From positions 1 through 33,677 of the forward strand of contig MUGG01000109.1 in assembly GCA_002148405.1 (NCBI GenBank): 33,677 nt of DNA. Direction: 5' to 3'. The position numbers were made by a program, and so were the translations under genes. Of the stretch, positions 19,399-29,308 are shown in pieces. The DNA is from Alkalinema sp. CACIAM 70d. Lineage in GTDB: Bacteria; Cyanobacteriota; Cyanobacteriia; Leptolyngbyales; Leptolyngbyaceae. The notes below the pieces were generated by a model. The model had not been told where the DNA came from and ran no database searches. It worked only from the letters and a program-made list of their open reading frames with translations. Position 1 is the stretch's first letter, and each line of letters opens with the position of its first letter.

Positions 19399-19717
19399 AC
19401 GCTTCAAAATTAGACAGCGTTTGCTCCAGAGTCATTCGCTGTTCCACATTGCGCAGAAAGTAACCACTCATCATCGCTGAAGCCAACAACTGCCCCAAAC
19501 TCTCGCGGTTGGTGGTAATCGAAACATCAAAGGCTCCAGATGGCAGTCCACCTAACAACCCGATAATATTGCGCTCCATGGCTTGAAGCACTTCCGAAGA
19601 ACCAGGGCGAGATAACTGAGCAACGGTTTCTGGACTCAGCGACTGAACATAATCCCACAATTGGCTGGGATCGTTGCCATGGGAATTAAATTCAGAAAGA
19701 TTAATCGCGTCGTTCAC
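19397..19717 (-). CDS. DUF760 family protein, cyanobacterial, function unknown
   Basis: A short protein (106 residues) of the DUF760 family found in cyanobacteria and plastid lineages. The segments LWDYVQSLSPETVAQLSRP, VLQAMERNIIGLLGGLP and LLASAMMSGYFLRNVEQRM are typical. No biochemical role is established. The frame is open to an ATG at 19729, but GGAGG lies inside those first codons, five bases before GTG at 19717, so that GTG is the likelier start. The stop is followed immediately by a 15-bp tandem repeat. Confidence 0.88.
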   Translation of the reverse strand: MNDAINLSEFNSHGNDPSQLWDYVQSLSPETVAQLSRPGSSEVLQAMERNIIGLLGGLPSGAFDVSITTNRESLGQLLASAMMSGYFLRNVEQRMTLEQTLSNFEA

Positions 19718-19729
19718 GGGAACCTCCAT

Positions 19730-19953
19730 CGGAGAAAACAGGCTAACACTGTCGGACGGACTGCGTTGACAAGTTTGAGTCTTTGACGAATCGCGTCTAA
19801 CGGGTCGAGTAAAAAGTGTTTCCTGAGGGATGCACCTAATTTAACAAGCCAATCTCAGGTCGGCAGTAGGCAGAACCGAACCCAGGGTTGGGGGGTTTCT
19901 ATAAACATCCGGTTAATCGGATATAAATTATTCCAACCCCTGGGATTACAAAA
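19730..19953. promoter_or_regulatory. Gap between dps and DUF760 genes
   Basis: The 224-bp gap should carry the DUF760 promoter. A weak hairpin (ATCCG-N6-CGGAT, near 19906-19922) lies downstream of dps without a T run. Nothing else is seen. Confidence 0.3.
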
Positions 19954-20430
19954 CTATTCCAGCATGCTGCGCAGCATCCAAGCATTTTTCTCATGGAGTT
20001 GCATCCGCTGGGTCAGCAAGTCTGCCGTGGGTTCATCCTGGGCTGCATCGACGATCGGGAACAGCGATCGGGCGGTGCGAACCACCGCTTCTTGGCCTTC
20101 CACGAGAAGCTGAATCATGGCCTCTGCCTTGGGCACTCCAGCGGTTTCAGGAATGGAGGTCAGCTTGGCGTAGTCGCTGTAGGTGCCGGGAGCGGGAAAG
20201 CCCAGTGCCCGAATCCGTTCAGCAATTAAATCCACCGCTAGTGCCAATTCTGTGTACTGCGTTTCAAACATCAAGTGCAGGGTATTAAACATCGGCCCCG
20301 TCACGTTCCAGTGGAAGTTATGGGTTTTGAGGTAGAGCGTGTAGGTATCAGCTAGTAGCCGCGATAGGCCATCTGCAATCTCTTTACGAGCGGCATCATC
20401 AATTCCGATATTGACTGCTTTGGTTGCCAT
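19954..20430 (-). CDS. dps: Dps ferritin-like DNA protection protein
   Basis: Dps forms a 12-subunit shell that oxidises Fe(II) with hydrogen peroxide and stores iron. The 158-residue product is full length and a four-helix bundle by pattern. His40, His52, Asp67 and Glu71 (in [16 protein letters not shown], and AVDLIAERI) have the spacing of the Dps inter-subunit ferroxidase site. A good ribosome binding site (GAGAGAGG) precedes the ATG. Control by a peroxide- or iron-responsive regulator is likely, but I see no clear operator. It is probably monocistronic. Confidence 0.96.
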   Translation of the reverse strand: MATKAVNIGIDDAARKEIADGLSRLLADTYTLYLKTHNFHWNVTGPMFNTLHLMFETQYTELALAVDLIAERIRALGFPAPGTYSDYAKLTSIPETAGVPKAEAMIQLLVEGQEAVVRTARSLFPIVDAAQDEPTADLLTQRMQLHEKNAWMLRSMLE

Positions 20431-20918
20431 ATTTTTTCCTCTCTCGTTGACGTTTAAATTTTGTTGACGCTTAAAGCGATGTTTGCAATTGATTGAAAAT
20501 CGAGCCCTAGGGATTTAGCTGGGTGAAGTCTTTGCAGTCTTCCAAAAAATACTTGCAGAGGATCAGAAGTGGGAATCAGAGTCGAAAAGCAAATGATCAT
20601 TGAACCCATATAAATCATACTCGTAATGACTACGACTTGCAAATAAAATCTTTGGGGATCGTGCTTTTCCCGATCGCCCCTTACAATAGGAGTCAGTTTC
20701 TAAAAATACTGATCAAAGGCTTTACCTGAGCCATTCTTCAGAATTATCAAAGGTATCAGCAACCGTTATCAAGCTTCAGACCCCGATCGGCTTGCATTGG
20801 CGGAAGGATCAGACATTAGCCATCCCCGGATGGTTGATGAATCACCTCTTCCCGCAGTTTGCACGATTTTCGTCGTTACGCTTTCGCAGTTACACCCTCG
20901 CAATCAACGGAACCCGCC
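20431..20918. other. Divergent gap between dps and the PPIG-repeat gene
   Basis: The gap contains promoters for both genes. Minus-strand CGTCAAC occurs twice within 25 bp just upstream of dps. A 62-codon minus-strand ORF at 20454-20642 is judged chance. No RNA gene or operator is recognised. Confidence 0.4.
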
Positions 20919-21440
20919 ATGCATCCTGTCTATCAAATTCAGCCGCCCATTGGTTGGAATCCTCCTACCAATCCTGACGAACAAGCGATCGCGCCACCCG
21001 TAGGGGGAATCCGAACCTACGCGATTCAGCCGCCGATCGGGGCTGCTGACACCAGCCATTACAATGTCATTCCGCCGATCGGGTCAGAACCTGCCACGAT
21101 GGTGCCCAGTCAACCCGTTGTGGCTCCCACTGGCGCGCCCGCTTGCCCATCGTTGCATCCTGCCTACAGCGTTTCTCCAGCGGGAATGGACACCACGCTT
21201 TGCCCGATCGTTCAACCGCCGATCGGATCGGAACCCGCCACGATGGTGCCTAGCCAGCCAGTGATGCCGCCCTACGGTGCAACCCCCGTTAACCAGCCGG
21301 TGGATCCCGCAATTGGGTCAGTCCCCAGTACAATCATTCCGAGTCAGCCGATTCAACCCCCGATCGGGTCTACCCCGATGACCTTGATTCCCAGCCAACC
21401 GATCCAACCTCCGATCGGCGGCCCTCGCTGGAATCAGTAG
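20919..21440 (+). CDS. Proline-rich PPIG-repeat protein, unknown function
   Basis: A 173-residue low-complexity protein built from repeats centred on QPPIG. Four longer units of about 18 residues follow the pattern (Q)PPIGSEPATMVPSQPV (units near 21073, 21214, 21313 and 21358). There are no Lys residues, signal peptide or membrane segment. The repeat is written with CCGCCGATCGGG, so the gene is saturated with CGATCG sites. It is probably disordered; binding to SH3-like or other proline-recognising partners is speculation. The frame extends to 20859, but the ATG at 20919 begins the repeat-type sequence (MHPVYQIQPPIG). Confidence 0.65.
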   Translation: MHPVYQIQPPIGWNPPTNPDEQAIAPPVGGIRTYAIQPPIGAADTSHYNVIPPIGSEPATMVPSQPVVAPTGAPACPSLHPAYSVSPAGMDTTLCPIVQPPIGSEPATMVPSQPVMPPYGATPVNQPVDPAIGSVPSTIIPSQPIQPPIGSTPMTLIPSQPIQPPIGGPRWNQ

Positions 21441-21554
21441 AGAATCTGCATTATTGTGTCAGCCTCTTGAAAATTGTGAGCTAGTCACGGCATGATTAGG
21501 GCGTTGGCAACGTTCTGAAGCTGCTGGTTCGCAGTGGTGATCAGGAGGCTTGGC

Positions 21555-24500
21555 ATGGCAGTTTTGCATGGTAGTTGGATTCCGCAAACCAGCCAGTTTT
21601 TTCTATGGGGAGAAACTTGGCGGCATCTTGATTCACCGCCTGAGTTGCAAGGTGAAGCGTTGCCGCATCCGTTTCTGCTCAGTCCCCAAGAACTGTGGGA
21701 CAGTCTGAAGGCGATTAATCTAAGCGCGATCAGTGCCAGTTCGCCCAGCGCCAATGCTAGACCAAGTGCCAATTCGCCGTCGGAACCGGTCAGAGAGACG
21801 GGTCGATCGCGCAAAAAAACTGCGGTTCCTTCAGAGGATTTGTCAGTAACCCAGCCTTGGGGCGATCGCTGGGGAAGTCAACGGCTGCTGCTGCCGACCC
21901 ACGATCGCCTACCGATTCTCTCGGGGTCAGATTTTGATCTCGCTAGTCAGTCCTCAAGTGATTCCTCGCAGGCCCCAACGTTACAAGCATGGCAGGTCTC
22001 TGGTGTTGCGTTAGGGATGAGCGATGCCCTCAAAATTTTGCACACCATTCCCCTTGGCTTACTCAACGATCGGGATTCTCTCTGGGGCGAAGATTTGCGC
22101 TTTTGGTGCCATTGTGTGCGTTGGGGGTTGGATTTATTAGCAAGAGGCAAGTTCTTGCCGACACTCCAAACGGAGGATGAGACAGCCCTATCTCAATGGC
22201 AAGTGGTTCTAGATAGCGCGATCGATCAGGAACGATTGGGCCACCTCGCCCACCGCATGCCGTTGGTATGTCAGGTATACGGCCAAGCGACGCCTGAGCA
22301 ATTTGAAACCGTTAGACGACAGGGTCGATCGCAGATCATCGATTTCCTGAACTACAGTGTTGATCACTTTATTCGGCAGGTATTTTCTAGCAATCCCCTA
22401 GCTATTCCTAAAGTCATTCCCAAAGGCTTACAACCTTGGATTCAGTCCCTGCAACAATCTCAAGCGACCCTCGATGCAGCCCTTACGGAAGATGTCACAC
22501 CAGCCTTAACCGCTTGGACCGCCCCCCTGCAATTGCAAATTGACCAGTTTCGGCCCTGCCTGCGGCTCCATCCACCGGCAGCAGGGGAGAAAACCTGGAT
22601 TGTGGAATACGGTCTTCAGGCGATCGGGGATCCCCAGTTCTGGGTCTCAGCCCCCGTGATTTGGCAGCATCCAGTAGAAACGTTAATGCTAGCGGGGAGA
22701 TCGATCGTGCGGCCCCAGGAAACGCTTTTGAGGGGGTTAGGGTTGGCCTGCCGGGTCTATCCCAGCTTGGAAGCCAGCTTGCAAACCGCCTGTCCGGAAA
22801 CCTGTCCGCTCACCCCTGTACAAGCCTACGAGTTTCTCCGCTCGATCGCCTGGAGATTGCAGGAACGGGGGATCGGCGTGATTCTGCCGGAGAGTTTAGC
22901 TAACCGTTCTGGGTGGGCTAATCGATTGGGTTTGAAAATCACAGCCACCACCCCCAAAAAATCCAAGCAGCAACGGTTAGGATTGCAAAGTTTACTCAAT
23001 TTCCAATGGGAACTTTCTATTGGAGGACACAGCCTAAGCAAGGCGGAGTTTGAGAAACTCGTCGCGCTCAATATGCCGCTTGTGGAAATTAACGGAGAAT
23101 GGGTGGAACTGCGCTCCCAAGACATTCAAGCTGCCCAAAACTTCTTTGCCAGTCGCAAGGATCAGAAAACCCTCTCCTTGGAAGATGCCCTGCGCCTGAG
23201 TACGGGTGACACGCAAACGATCGAAAAGCTGCCCGTCGTCAGCTTTGAAGCGTCGGGAGCATTGCAGGAATTGGTGACAACGCTGACCGATAGTCAATCC
23301 ATTACCCCGATCGCCCAACCGAAGGGTTTCCAAGGGGAATTACGGCCCTACCAAGCGCGGGGGGTAGGTTGGTTAGCTTTTCTAGAGCAATGGGGATTGG
23401 GGGCTTGCCTAGCCGATGATATGGGGTTGGGGAAAACGATTCAATTTATTGCCTTCCTGCTACACCTCAAACAAAATAAAGCCCTGGAAAGCCCTATTCT
23501 ATTGGTTTGTCCCACCTCCGTTTTAGGCAACTGGGAACGGGAAATTAAACGGTTTGGCCCTAGTGTAAATGTGTTATTGCACCATGGTGATAAGCGATCG
23601 CAGGGTGTTACGTTTGCACCGCAGGCTAAAAAGCATGATTTGGTCATTACCAGCTATGCGCTGATTCACCGGGATGTGACAACACTGAAAACGGTGGATT
23701 GGCAAGGAATTGTCCTCGATGAAGCCCAGAATATTAAAAATGCTGAAGCTAAGCAGTCCCAAGCGATCCGTCAGTTAGAAGCCCAATTTCGCATTGCCCT
23801 AACGGGAACTCCGGTGGAAAATCGCTTGGCAGAACTATGGTCCATTCTTGATTTTCTCAATCCCGGTTATTTAGGCAGCAAGCAGTTTTTTCAGCGCCGA
23901 TTCGCCATTCCGATCGAACGCTACGGGGATACCACTTCTCTGCAAACCTTGCGATCACTTGTGCAACCATTTATTCTGCGCCGATTGAAAACAGATCGAT
24001 CGATTATTCAAGATTTGCCTGAAAAGCAGGAAATGACGGTTTTTTGTGGCTTGTCAGAGCAGCAAGCCGCAATCTATCAGACGATTGTGGATACGTCACT
24101 GGCAGAGATTGAAAAAGCAGAAGGGATTCAACGCAAGGGTATTATTCTAGGATTGCTCACCAAACTCAAACAAGTTTGTAACCACCCTCTATTACTTTCA
24201 GAAAAATCTAACGCTACCATTGATGCCCATTTTTCTGTGGCTTCAGGCAAGATTCAACGTTTAGAAGAAATGCTGGAAGTGGTCTTAGCGGAGGGAGATC
24301 GGGCGTTAATTTTCACCCAGTTTGCGGAGTGGGGCAAACTGTTGAAAGCTTATTTAGAAACCACCACCCGCCAAGAAGTTCTCTTCCTCTACGGCAGCAC
24401 GTCCAAAGCCCAACGGGAAGCGATGGTCGATCGTTTTCAACAGGATCCCCGTGCTCCTCGATTGTTTATTCTGTCTCTGAAAGCAGGGGGCGTCGGGCTA

Positions 24501-24809
24501 AACCTGACCCGTGCCAATCATGTGTTTCATTTCGATCGCTGGTGGAATCCTGCTGTAGAAAATCAAGCCACCGATCGGGTGTTTCGCATTGGGCAAAAGC
24601 GCAATGTTCAAGTTCACAAATTTGTCTGTTCCGGCACATTGGAAGAACGAATTCATGACATGATTGAGGGCAAAAAAGCCCTTGCAGAAAATGTTGTGGG
24701 AACTGGTGAAAATTGGCTCACGGAACTTAATACTGATCAACTCAGAGATTTACTTCTGCTCGATCGTCGTGCGATTATTGCCGATGAGACTCCCAGTACA
24801 TCCCTTTAA
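21555..24809 (+). CDS. SNF2/RapA-type DNA-dependent ATPase (helicase superfamily 2)
   Basis: The 1084-residue product has a ~550-residue N-terminal region of the SNF2-associated type seen in bacterial proteins, then the two-lobed SNF2 motor. Motifs are DDMGLGKT (GLGKT at 624-628), DEAQ (722-725), LTGTPVENR, and motif VI as ENQATDRVFRIGQKR (1002 onward). Such proteins remodel protein-DNA complexes, and RapA-like members recycle RNA polymerase; the exact role here is unknown. The ATG at 21555 is chosen because AGGAGG stands six bases upstream; an earlier ATG at 21534 lacks this. It is convergent with the next gene, 41 bp away. Confidence 0.93.
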   Translation: MAVLHGSWIPQTSQFFLWGETWRHLDSPPELQGEALPHPFLLSPQELWDSLKAINLSAISASSPSANARPSANSPSEPVRETGRSRKKTAVPSEDLSVTQPWGDRWGSQRLLLPTHDRLPILSGSDFDLASQSSSDSSQAPTLQAWQVSGVALGMSDALKILHTIPLGLLNDRDSLWGEDLRFWCHCVRWGLDLLARGKFLPTLQTEDETALSQWQVVLDSAIDQERLGHLAHRMPLVCQVYGQATPEQFETVRRQGRSQIIDFLNYSVDHFIRQVFSSNPLAIPKVIPKGLQPWIQSLQQSQATLDAALTEDVTPALTAWTAPLQLQIDQFRPCLRLHPPAAGEKTWIVEYGLQAIGDPQFWVSAPVIWQHPVETLMLAGRSIVRPQETLLRGLGLACRVYPSLEASLQTACPETCPLTPVQAYEFLRSIAWRLQERGIGVILPESLANRSGWANRLGLKITATTPKKSKQQRLGLQSLLNFQWELSIGGHSLSKAEFEKLVALNMPLVEINGEWVELRSQDIQAAQNFFASRKDQKTLSLEDALRLSTGDTQTIEKLPVVSFEASGALQELVTTLTDSQSITPIAQPKGFQGELRPYQARGVGWLAFLEQWGLGACLADDMGLGKTIQFIAFLLHLKQNKALESPILLVCPTSVLGNWEREIKRFGPSVNVLLHHGDKRSQGVTFAPQAKKHDLVITSYALIHRDVTTLKTVDWQGIVLDEAQNIKNAEAKQSQAIRQLEAQFRIALTGTPVENRLAELWSILDFLNPGYLGSKQFFQRRFAIPIERYGDTTSLQTLRSLVQPFILRRLKTDRSIIQDLPEKQEMTVFCGLSEQQAAIYQTIVDTSLAEIEKAEGIQRKGIILGLLTKLKQVCNHPLLLSEKSNATIDAHFSVASGKIQRLEEMLEVVLAEGDRALIFTQFAEWGKLLKAYLETTTRQEVLFLYGSTSKAQREAMVDRFQQDPRAPRLFILSLKAGGVGLNLTRANHVFHFDRWWNPAVENQATDRVFRIGQKRNVQVHKFVCSGTLEERIHDMIEGKKALAENVVGTGENWLTELNTDQLRDLLLLDRRAIIADETPSTSL

Positions 24810-24850
24810 CGGGGTTCCCGCTTGACAATCTTGCAGTCATCACCTGATTA

Positions 24851-25921
24851 CTATCCCAACCGATGCTTTAACCATAACCCCAACATCGGCAACGCAATCC
24901 GATAGCCGTAATCTGCCCCGTAAATCAAACCCTTCTGCTCTAAACTAGACAACGCCCCCTGCAACGTCCCACCCCGCGACAAATGGTGCTTTTGGATATA
25001 CTCCTTCGCGTGGGGACTATCCGTCGGATCAAGCGCCAAACTCTCCAACACCCGCACCTGACTATTGGGCAGCAACAAAATCAACGACTCAAACGTCACC
25101 GCCAAATCCTCAATTAGCGACACCGCACTGCGATACACCTGATGGGCCCGCACCATCTGCCCACCCCCACGGTGGTCTACCCAAACCCGTTTCGCCAACG
25201 CGATCGCATCGCCAAAATGTCCCTGTACATAGCTCAAAAATAACGCGATCGCTTCCCCATCCAACGTCAACTGACAACTCGCCATCGCAAGTTCTAGCCA
25301 GTGCTGCAAATCTCGATCGGGCAATGGCCCCAACAACACCGTCTCCAGCTCACTCTGCTCCGCCCACTTCTCCGCTACTGTCGCAATAATCGCATAGCTC
25401 ACCCGCGTTTGCAGTTGAATCTCCTGCCGCAGGTAATGCTCCCACTTGCCCTGCCGATCCCACGATCGAATGTGCGGAAAGCTCTGAAACACCAACACCA
25501 CCCGACAATCCAACCATTCTGCCAACATTTGCGGCAATGCTAACAACGCTTGCAGTAACGGCCACTCTTCCCCCTTGGTAAAATCAAACAACAACTTAGG
25601 CTGGCCTGTACTATTCGTATCGAGAATTAATGAATATTGCTGGCTCCAACGCTGAATTAAACTTAACTCCATCGCTGAATTAAACGTCGCCAGAATCCCC
25701 TCCGCCAAGAGCCTAAGAAACCTGCGGTAATCTGTTGCCCGCAGACAGTCAATTTCTACCACCTTAGCCCGACATTTCTGCGCTGCCGATCGCATCAAGC
25801 GCCGCCGCCCAATTCCCGGCACCCCCGCCAACAACAAATCCCCATCGTCCGCCAAAATTTGACTGACGATCGTCAACTCATCCTCTCGACCAAATAATTG
25901 TGCGGGCAGAAAAGGGTTCAT
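24851..25921 (-). CDS. STAND/archaeal-ATPase-like protein with degenerate nucleotide site
   Basis: The 356-residue product begins NPFLPAQLFGREDEL, typical of STAND or archaeal-type ATPases, and ends in a winged-helix-like region (about 285-356). The Walker A position reads GVPGIGRRRL, with Arg at both the invariant Lys and the Ser/Thr. The Walker B position reads VVLVFQSF, without acidic residues. Both changes argue that it does not hydrolyse ATP normally. It may be a regulator or scaffold, possibly DNA-binding through the winged helix. The ATG at 25921 is preferred over a TTG nine codons upstream. I recognise no specific function. Confidence 0.75.
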   Translation of the reverse strand: MNPFLPAQLFGREDELTIVSQILADDGDLLLAGVPGIGRRRLMRSAAQKCRAKVVEIDCLRATDYRRFLRLLAEGILATFNSAMELSLIQRWSQQYSLILDTNSTGQPKLLFDFTKGEEWPLLQALLALPQMLAEWLDCRVVLVFQSFPHIRSWDRQGKWEHYLRQEIQLQTRVSYAIIATVAEKWAEQSELETVLLGPLPDRDLQHWLELAMASCQLTLDGEAIALFLSYVQGHFGDAIALAKRVWVDHRGGGQMVRAHQVYRSAVSLIEDLAVTFESLILLLPNSQVRVLESLALDPTDSPHAKEYIQKHHLSRGGTLQGALSSLEQKGLIYGADYGYRIALPMLGLWLKHRLG

Positions 25922-26282
25922 GGGAGTCTGTACTTCTCTCCAATGCAATCACTAGCAACACCTAACCCAAATGTCGATCGCAGCCTCCCATTGAGATCTC
26001 CTAGGTCACTCATCAAGTAGAATGCATCCTTCAACTCATCCATTAGTCAGACAGTGCAAAGCCCCTGGGACTGACTTAAGGCTGATTGATTAAGCTCTCC
26101 AGTCCTCTAAAGTCGTGACGATGGGTGTTAATTGTCTGAGAATCGTTGCTCTGAGTTAAGTGCCTTAATAGTTCTCAAGAATAGCGGATTTTTTGCAAAT
26201 TCACACTAAAAAATAGTGCTATTTTGAGGCATTAAACACTATGATTAAGTGCTATACCATTCGTCCCTGATACAGTTTTCCT
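25922..26282. promoter_or_regulatory. Divergent control region of the STAND-like and Ca2+-ATPase genes
   Basis: This 361-bp gap carries a 7-bp palindrome AAAATAG-TG-CTATTTT (26210-26225). Two direct copies of AGTGCTAT lie at 26215-26222 and 26248-26255, spaced 33 bp (about three helical turns), 28 bp and more upstream of the ATPase start. They look like operator half-sites; the regulator is unknown. No gene is seen. Confidence 0.4.
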
Positions 26283-29132
26283 ATGTCTGCAAAGTTATCT
26301 CCCCAGTTTGAGTCGGCATGGCATACGCTAGAGGCCGATCGCGCGGTAGAACTCCTGCAAACCGATCGGGCCAGCGGTCTATCCAGCCAACAGGTGCAGG
26401 ATCGCCAGATTAAGTTTGGCCCTAACGAACTGGAAGAAACCGCAGGCAGAAGTACCTGGGAAATCCTGCTCGATCAGTTTAAGAACATCATGCTGATCAT
26501 GCTGATCGGCGTGGCGGTCATTTCCGGCATCATGGATGTCATTGCGCCCAAGCCGGGGGATGTTCCCTTTAAAGACACGATCGCAATTATGGCGATCGTT
26601 ATCCTCAACGGCGTTTTGGGGTACCTCCAGGAAAGCCGCGCCGAGAAAGCCTTGGCAGCCCTCAAACAACTGTCTTCGCCCCAGGTGCGCGTCCTGCGCG
26701 ATGGCAAACTCCTAGAAATTGATTCTAAGGAACTGGTGCCCGGGGACATCATGCAGGTGGAAGCCGGGGTACAGGTTTCAGCGGATGGCCGCTTGCTGGA
26801 AGGGGCAAACCTGCAAATTCGGGAGTCTGCCCTAACCGGAGAAGCCCAAGCCGTCAACAAACGCGCCGCCCTCGTGTTACCGGAAGATGCGCCATTGGGC
26901 GATCGGCTCAACAGCGTCTACCAAGGTACAGAAGTTCTCCAGGGTCGCGGCACGATCGTCGTCACCCAAACCGGGATGAACACCGAATTGGGCAAAATTG
27001 CCACCATGCTGCAATCGGTGGAATCGGAACCGACGCCCCTGCAACAGCGCATGGATCAACTCAGCCAAGCCCTGGTAACGGGGTCCTTGGCCCTGGTCGG
27101 TTTGATTATTTTGGTGGGGGTGGGCAACCATTGGTTCACCAGCGGTCGAATTGCCTTTGATAAGTCATTCATTGACTTCTTTAAGGAACTGGTCAACGTC
27201 TCTCTTTCCATGGCCGTAGCCGTGGTTCCCGAAGGGCTGCCCGCTGTGATTACCGTGACCTTGGCGATCGGGACTCAGCGCATGGTGCGTCGCAACGCTC
27301 TGATCCGCAAACTCCCTGCTGTGGAAACCCTCGGTTCCGTCACCACAATTTGCAGCGACAAGACGGGAACCCTGACCCAAAACAAAATGGTGGTACAGGG
27401 ATTGCACACCGCATCCCTCACCCCCAAAGTCAGCGGAGAAGGGTACATTCCCAAGGGCCAATTTTCACAGTCTGGGAAGACGATTCAGCCCATGGACTTG
27501 GCGGAATTACGTGCCCTGCTCCTAGCCTGCACCCTCTGTAATGACTCGGTCTTGCAGCAGGAAGGGGGGAACTGGTCGATTCTGGGTGACCCTACGGAAG
27601 GTGCGTTGGTGGTCGTTGCGGCCAAGGCCGGATTTGAAGCCGATCAGTGGAACGCCAAATTGCCTCGGGTTGGAGAGTTTCCCTTCTCTTCCGAGCGCAA
27701 ACGCATGAGCGTGATTGTCCAGGATGCCACGGGCTTACTGCAAGCGGAAACGGGGGTGCTGTCCCAACCCTACCTGATGTTCACCAAAGGCTCTCCGGAA
27801 CTGATTCTGGAACGGTGTACGCAGATTCAAGTGGGGGATACGGTACACGAATTATCTACGGCCCAACGGGATCAAATTCTTCAACGCAATAATTACTTGG
27901 CATCGCGGGGGCTGCGGGTACTAGGCTTTGCCTATCGTCCGTTGGCCACCCTTCCCGCCGAAGGCAGCGATGAAGCCACCGAACGGGAATTGGTTTGGTT
28001 GGGCTTGGTGGATATGCTGGATGCGCCCCGCCCCGAGGTTAAGGATGCGGTCGATCGCTGTTTGACCGCTGGCATTCGTCCCGTCATGATCACCGGCGAC
28101 CACCAGTTGACGGCCCAGGCGATCGCGGAGGATTTGGGAATTTCTCAACCGGGCGATCGGGTGGTGACGGGTCGCGAACTGGAGAAAATGAGTCAGGCGG
28201 AGCTGGAAGGCATTGTCGATGACGTCAGCGTCTATGCTCGGGTGGCACCGGAACATAAACTGCGGATTGTTAAAGCCATTCAACGCCAAGGCAAAATTGC
28301 AGCGATGACGGGGGATGGCGTCAACGATGCGCCTGCACTGAAACAGGCCGATATCGGTATTGCTATGGGGATTACTGGAACTGACGTGAGTAAAGAAGCC
28401 AGCGACATGGTGTTGCTGGATGATAACTTTGCCACGATCGTTGCAGCCGCAGAAGAAGGGCGCGTCGTTTACAGCAATATTCGCCGCTTTATCAAGTACA
28501 TCCTGGGTTCTAACATTGGGGAAGTGATTACGATCGCGGCAACGCCGTTGTTGGGCATTGGTGGGGTGCCGTTGTCGCCCTTGCAAATCCTCTGGATGAA
28601 CTTGGTGACCGATGGTTTACCCGCCTTGGCCTTGGCAGTGGAACCCGCAGAACCCAATGTCATGCGCCGTCCCCCCAACCACCCTCGGGAAAGCATTTTT
28701 GCGCGGGGCTTAGGGGCTTACATGTTACGGATCGGGATTGTTCTAGCCATTTTGACGATCTCGTTAATGGTGTGGGCAGTGGGCTATACCGAGCAGACCG
28801 CCGATCCTGCCGCTGGATTAGACGCTGATCGCTGGAAGACGATGGTCTTTACGACCCTTTGTTTGGCGCAGATGGGGCACGCCATGGCGATTCGATCGAA
28901 TACGCAGTTATCCATTCAGCTTAATCCTTGGTCTAACCCCTATGTCTTGGGTTCTGTAGTATTAACGACTTTGTTACAGCTCGCATTGATTTATGTCGGG
29001 CCATTACGTAACTTCTTTGGTACCCACTACATTAATTCGACTGAACTCATGATTTGCGTAGGCGTTAGTATGTTGATGTTTGTCTGGATTGAGTTAGAGA
29101 AACTGATCCGCCAAGCGATCAAAAACCGCTAA
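26283..29132 (+). CDS. pacL: P-type Ca2+-transporting ATPase, PacL-like
   Basis: A 949-residue P2A-type ATPase that exports cations across the membrane. It has the actuator loop ESALTGEA (181-188), PEGLP in TM4 (316-320), the phosphorylation site DKTGTLT (Asp359) and hinge motif TGDGVNDAP (676-684). The Ca2+-coordinating set matches SERCA/PacL: Glu in PEGLP, NIGEV in TM5, and NLVTDG in TM6. This points to Ca2+ rather than Na+/K+ or heavy metal, and no N-terminal metal-binding domain is present. Two near-symmetric repeats in its upstream region may control it. A terminator follows. Confidence 0.92.
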   Translation: MSAKLSPQFESAWHTLEADRAVELLQTDRASGLSSQQVQDRQIKFGPNELEETAGRSTWEILLDQFKNIMLIMLIGVAVISGIMDVIAPKPGDVPFKDTIAIMAIVILNGVLGYLQESRAEKALAALKQLSSPQVRVLRDGKLLEIDSKELVPGDIMQVEAGVQVSADGRLLEGANLQIRESALTGEAQAVNKRAALVLPEDAPLGDRLNSVYQGTEVLQGRGTIVVTQTGMNTELGKIATMLQSVESEPTPLQQRMDQLSQALVTGSLALVGLIILVGVGNHWFTSGRIAFDKSFIDFFKELVNVSLSMAVAVVPEGLPAVITVTLAIGTQRMVRRNALIRKLPAVETLGSVTTICSDKTGTLTQNKMVVQGLHTASLTPKVSGEGYIPKGQFSQSGKTIQPMDLAELRALLLACTLCNDSVLQQEGGNWSILGDPTEGALVVVAAKAGFEADQWNAKLPRVGEFPFSSERKRMSVIVQDATGLLQAETGVLSQPYLMFTKGSPELILERCTQIQVGDTVHELSTAQRDQILQRNNYLASRGLRVLGFAYRPLATLPAEGSDEATERELVWLGLVDMLDAPRPEVKDAVDRCLTAGIRPVMITGDHQLTAQAIAEDLGISQPGDRVVTGRELEKMSQAELEGIVDDVSVYARVAPEHKLRIVKAIQRQGKIAAMTGDGVNDAPALKQADIGIAMGITGTDVSKEASDMVLLDDNFATIVAAAEEGRVVYSNIRRFIKYILGSNIGEVITIAATPLLGIGGVPLSPLQILWMNLVTDGLPALALAVEPAEPNVMRRPPNHPRESIFARGLGAYMLRIGIVLAILTISLMVWAVGYTEQTADPAAGLDADRWKTMVFTTLCLAQMGHAMAIRSNTQLSIQLNPWSNPYVLGSVVLTTLLQLALIYVGPLRNFFGTHYINSTELMICVGVSMLMFVWIELEKLIRQAIKNR

Positions 29133-29215
29133 TCCTGATATCTCTAAGGCTAGAGTTCTGATCACACTAAGGCTCCAGTCCCAGAAACGTGAAATGAAAC
29201 ACGATTAATTTTGTA

Positions 29216-29246
29216 AAGCGGTTTCCTTGATGGAGATCGCTTTTTT
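29216..29246 (+). terminator. Intrinsic terminator of the Ca2+-ATPase gene
   Basis: An 11-bp stem with two wobble pairs (29216-29226 with 29232-29242) and loop TTGAT is followed by a T run. It separates the ATPase transcript from recF. Confidence 0.7.
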
Positions 29247-29308
29247 CTTGCATTCAGGTCGCTTTTTGCGTTTAATGTTCCCTATTCCCTGCTGCTCTGG
29301 TTGACGGT

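Noticed and set aside
20454..20642. 62-codon minus-strand ORF upstream of dps
   Set aside because: No start signal, atypical composition, and it occupies the dps promoter region.
27921..28586. 221-codon minus-strand ORF inside the Ca2+-ATPase
   Set aside because: Antisense to the conserved phosphorylation and hinge domains.
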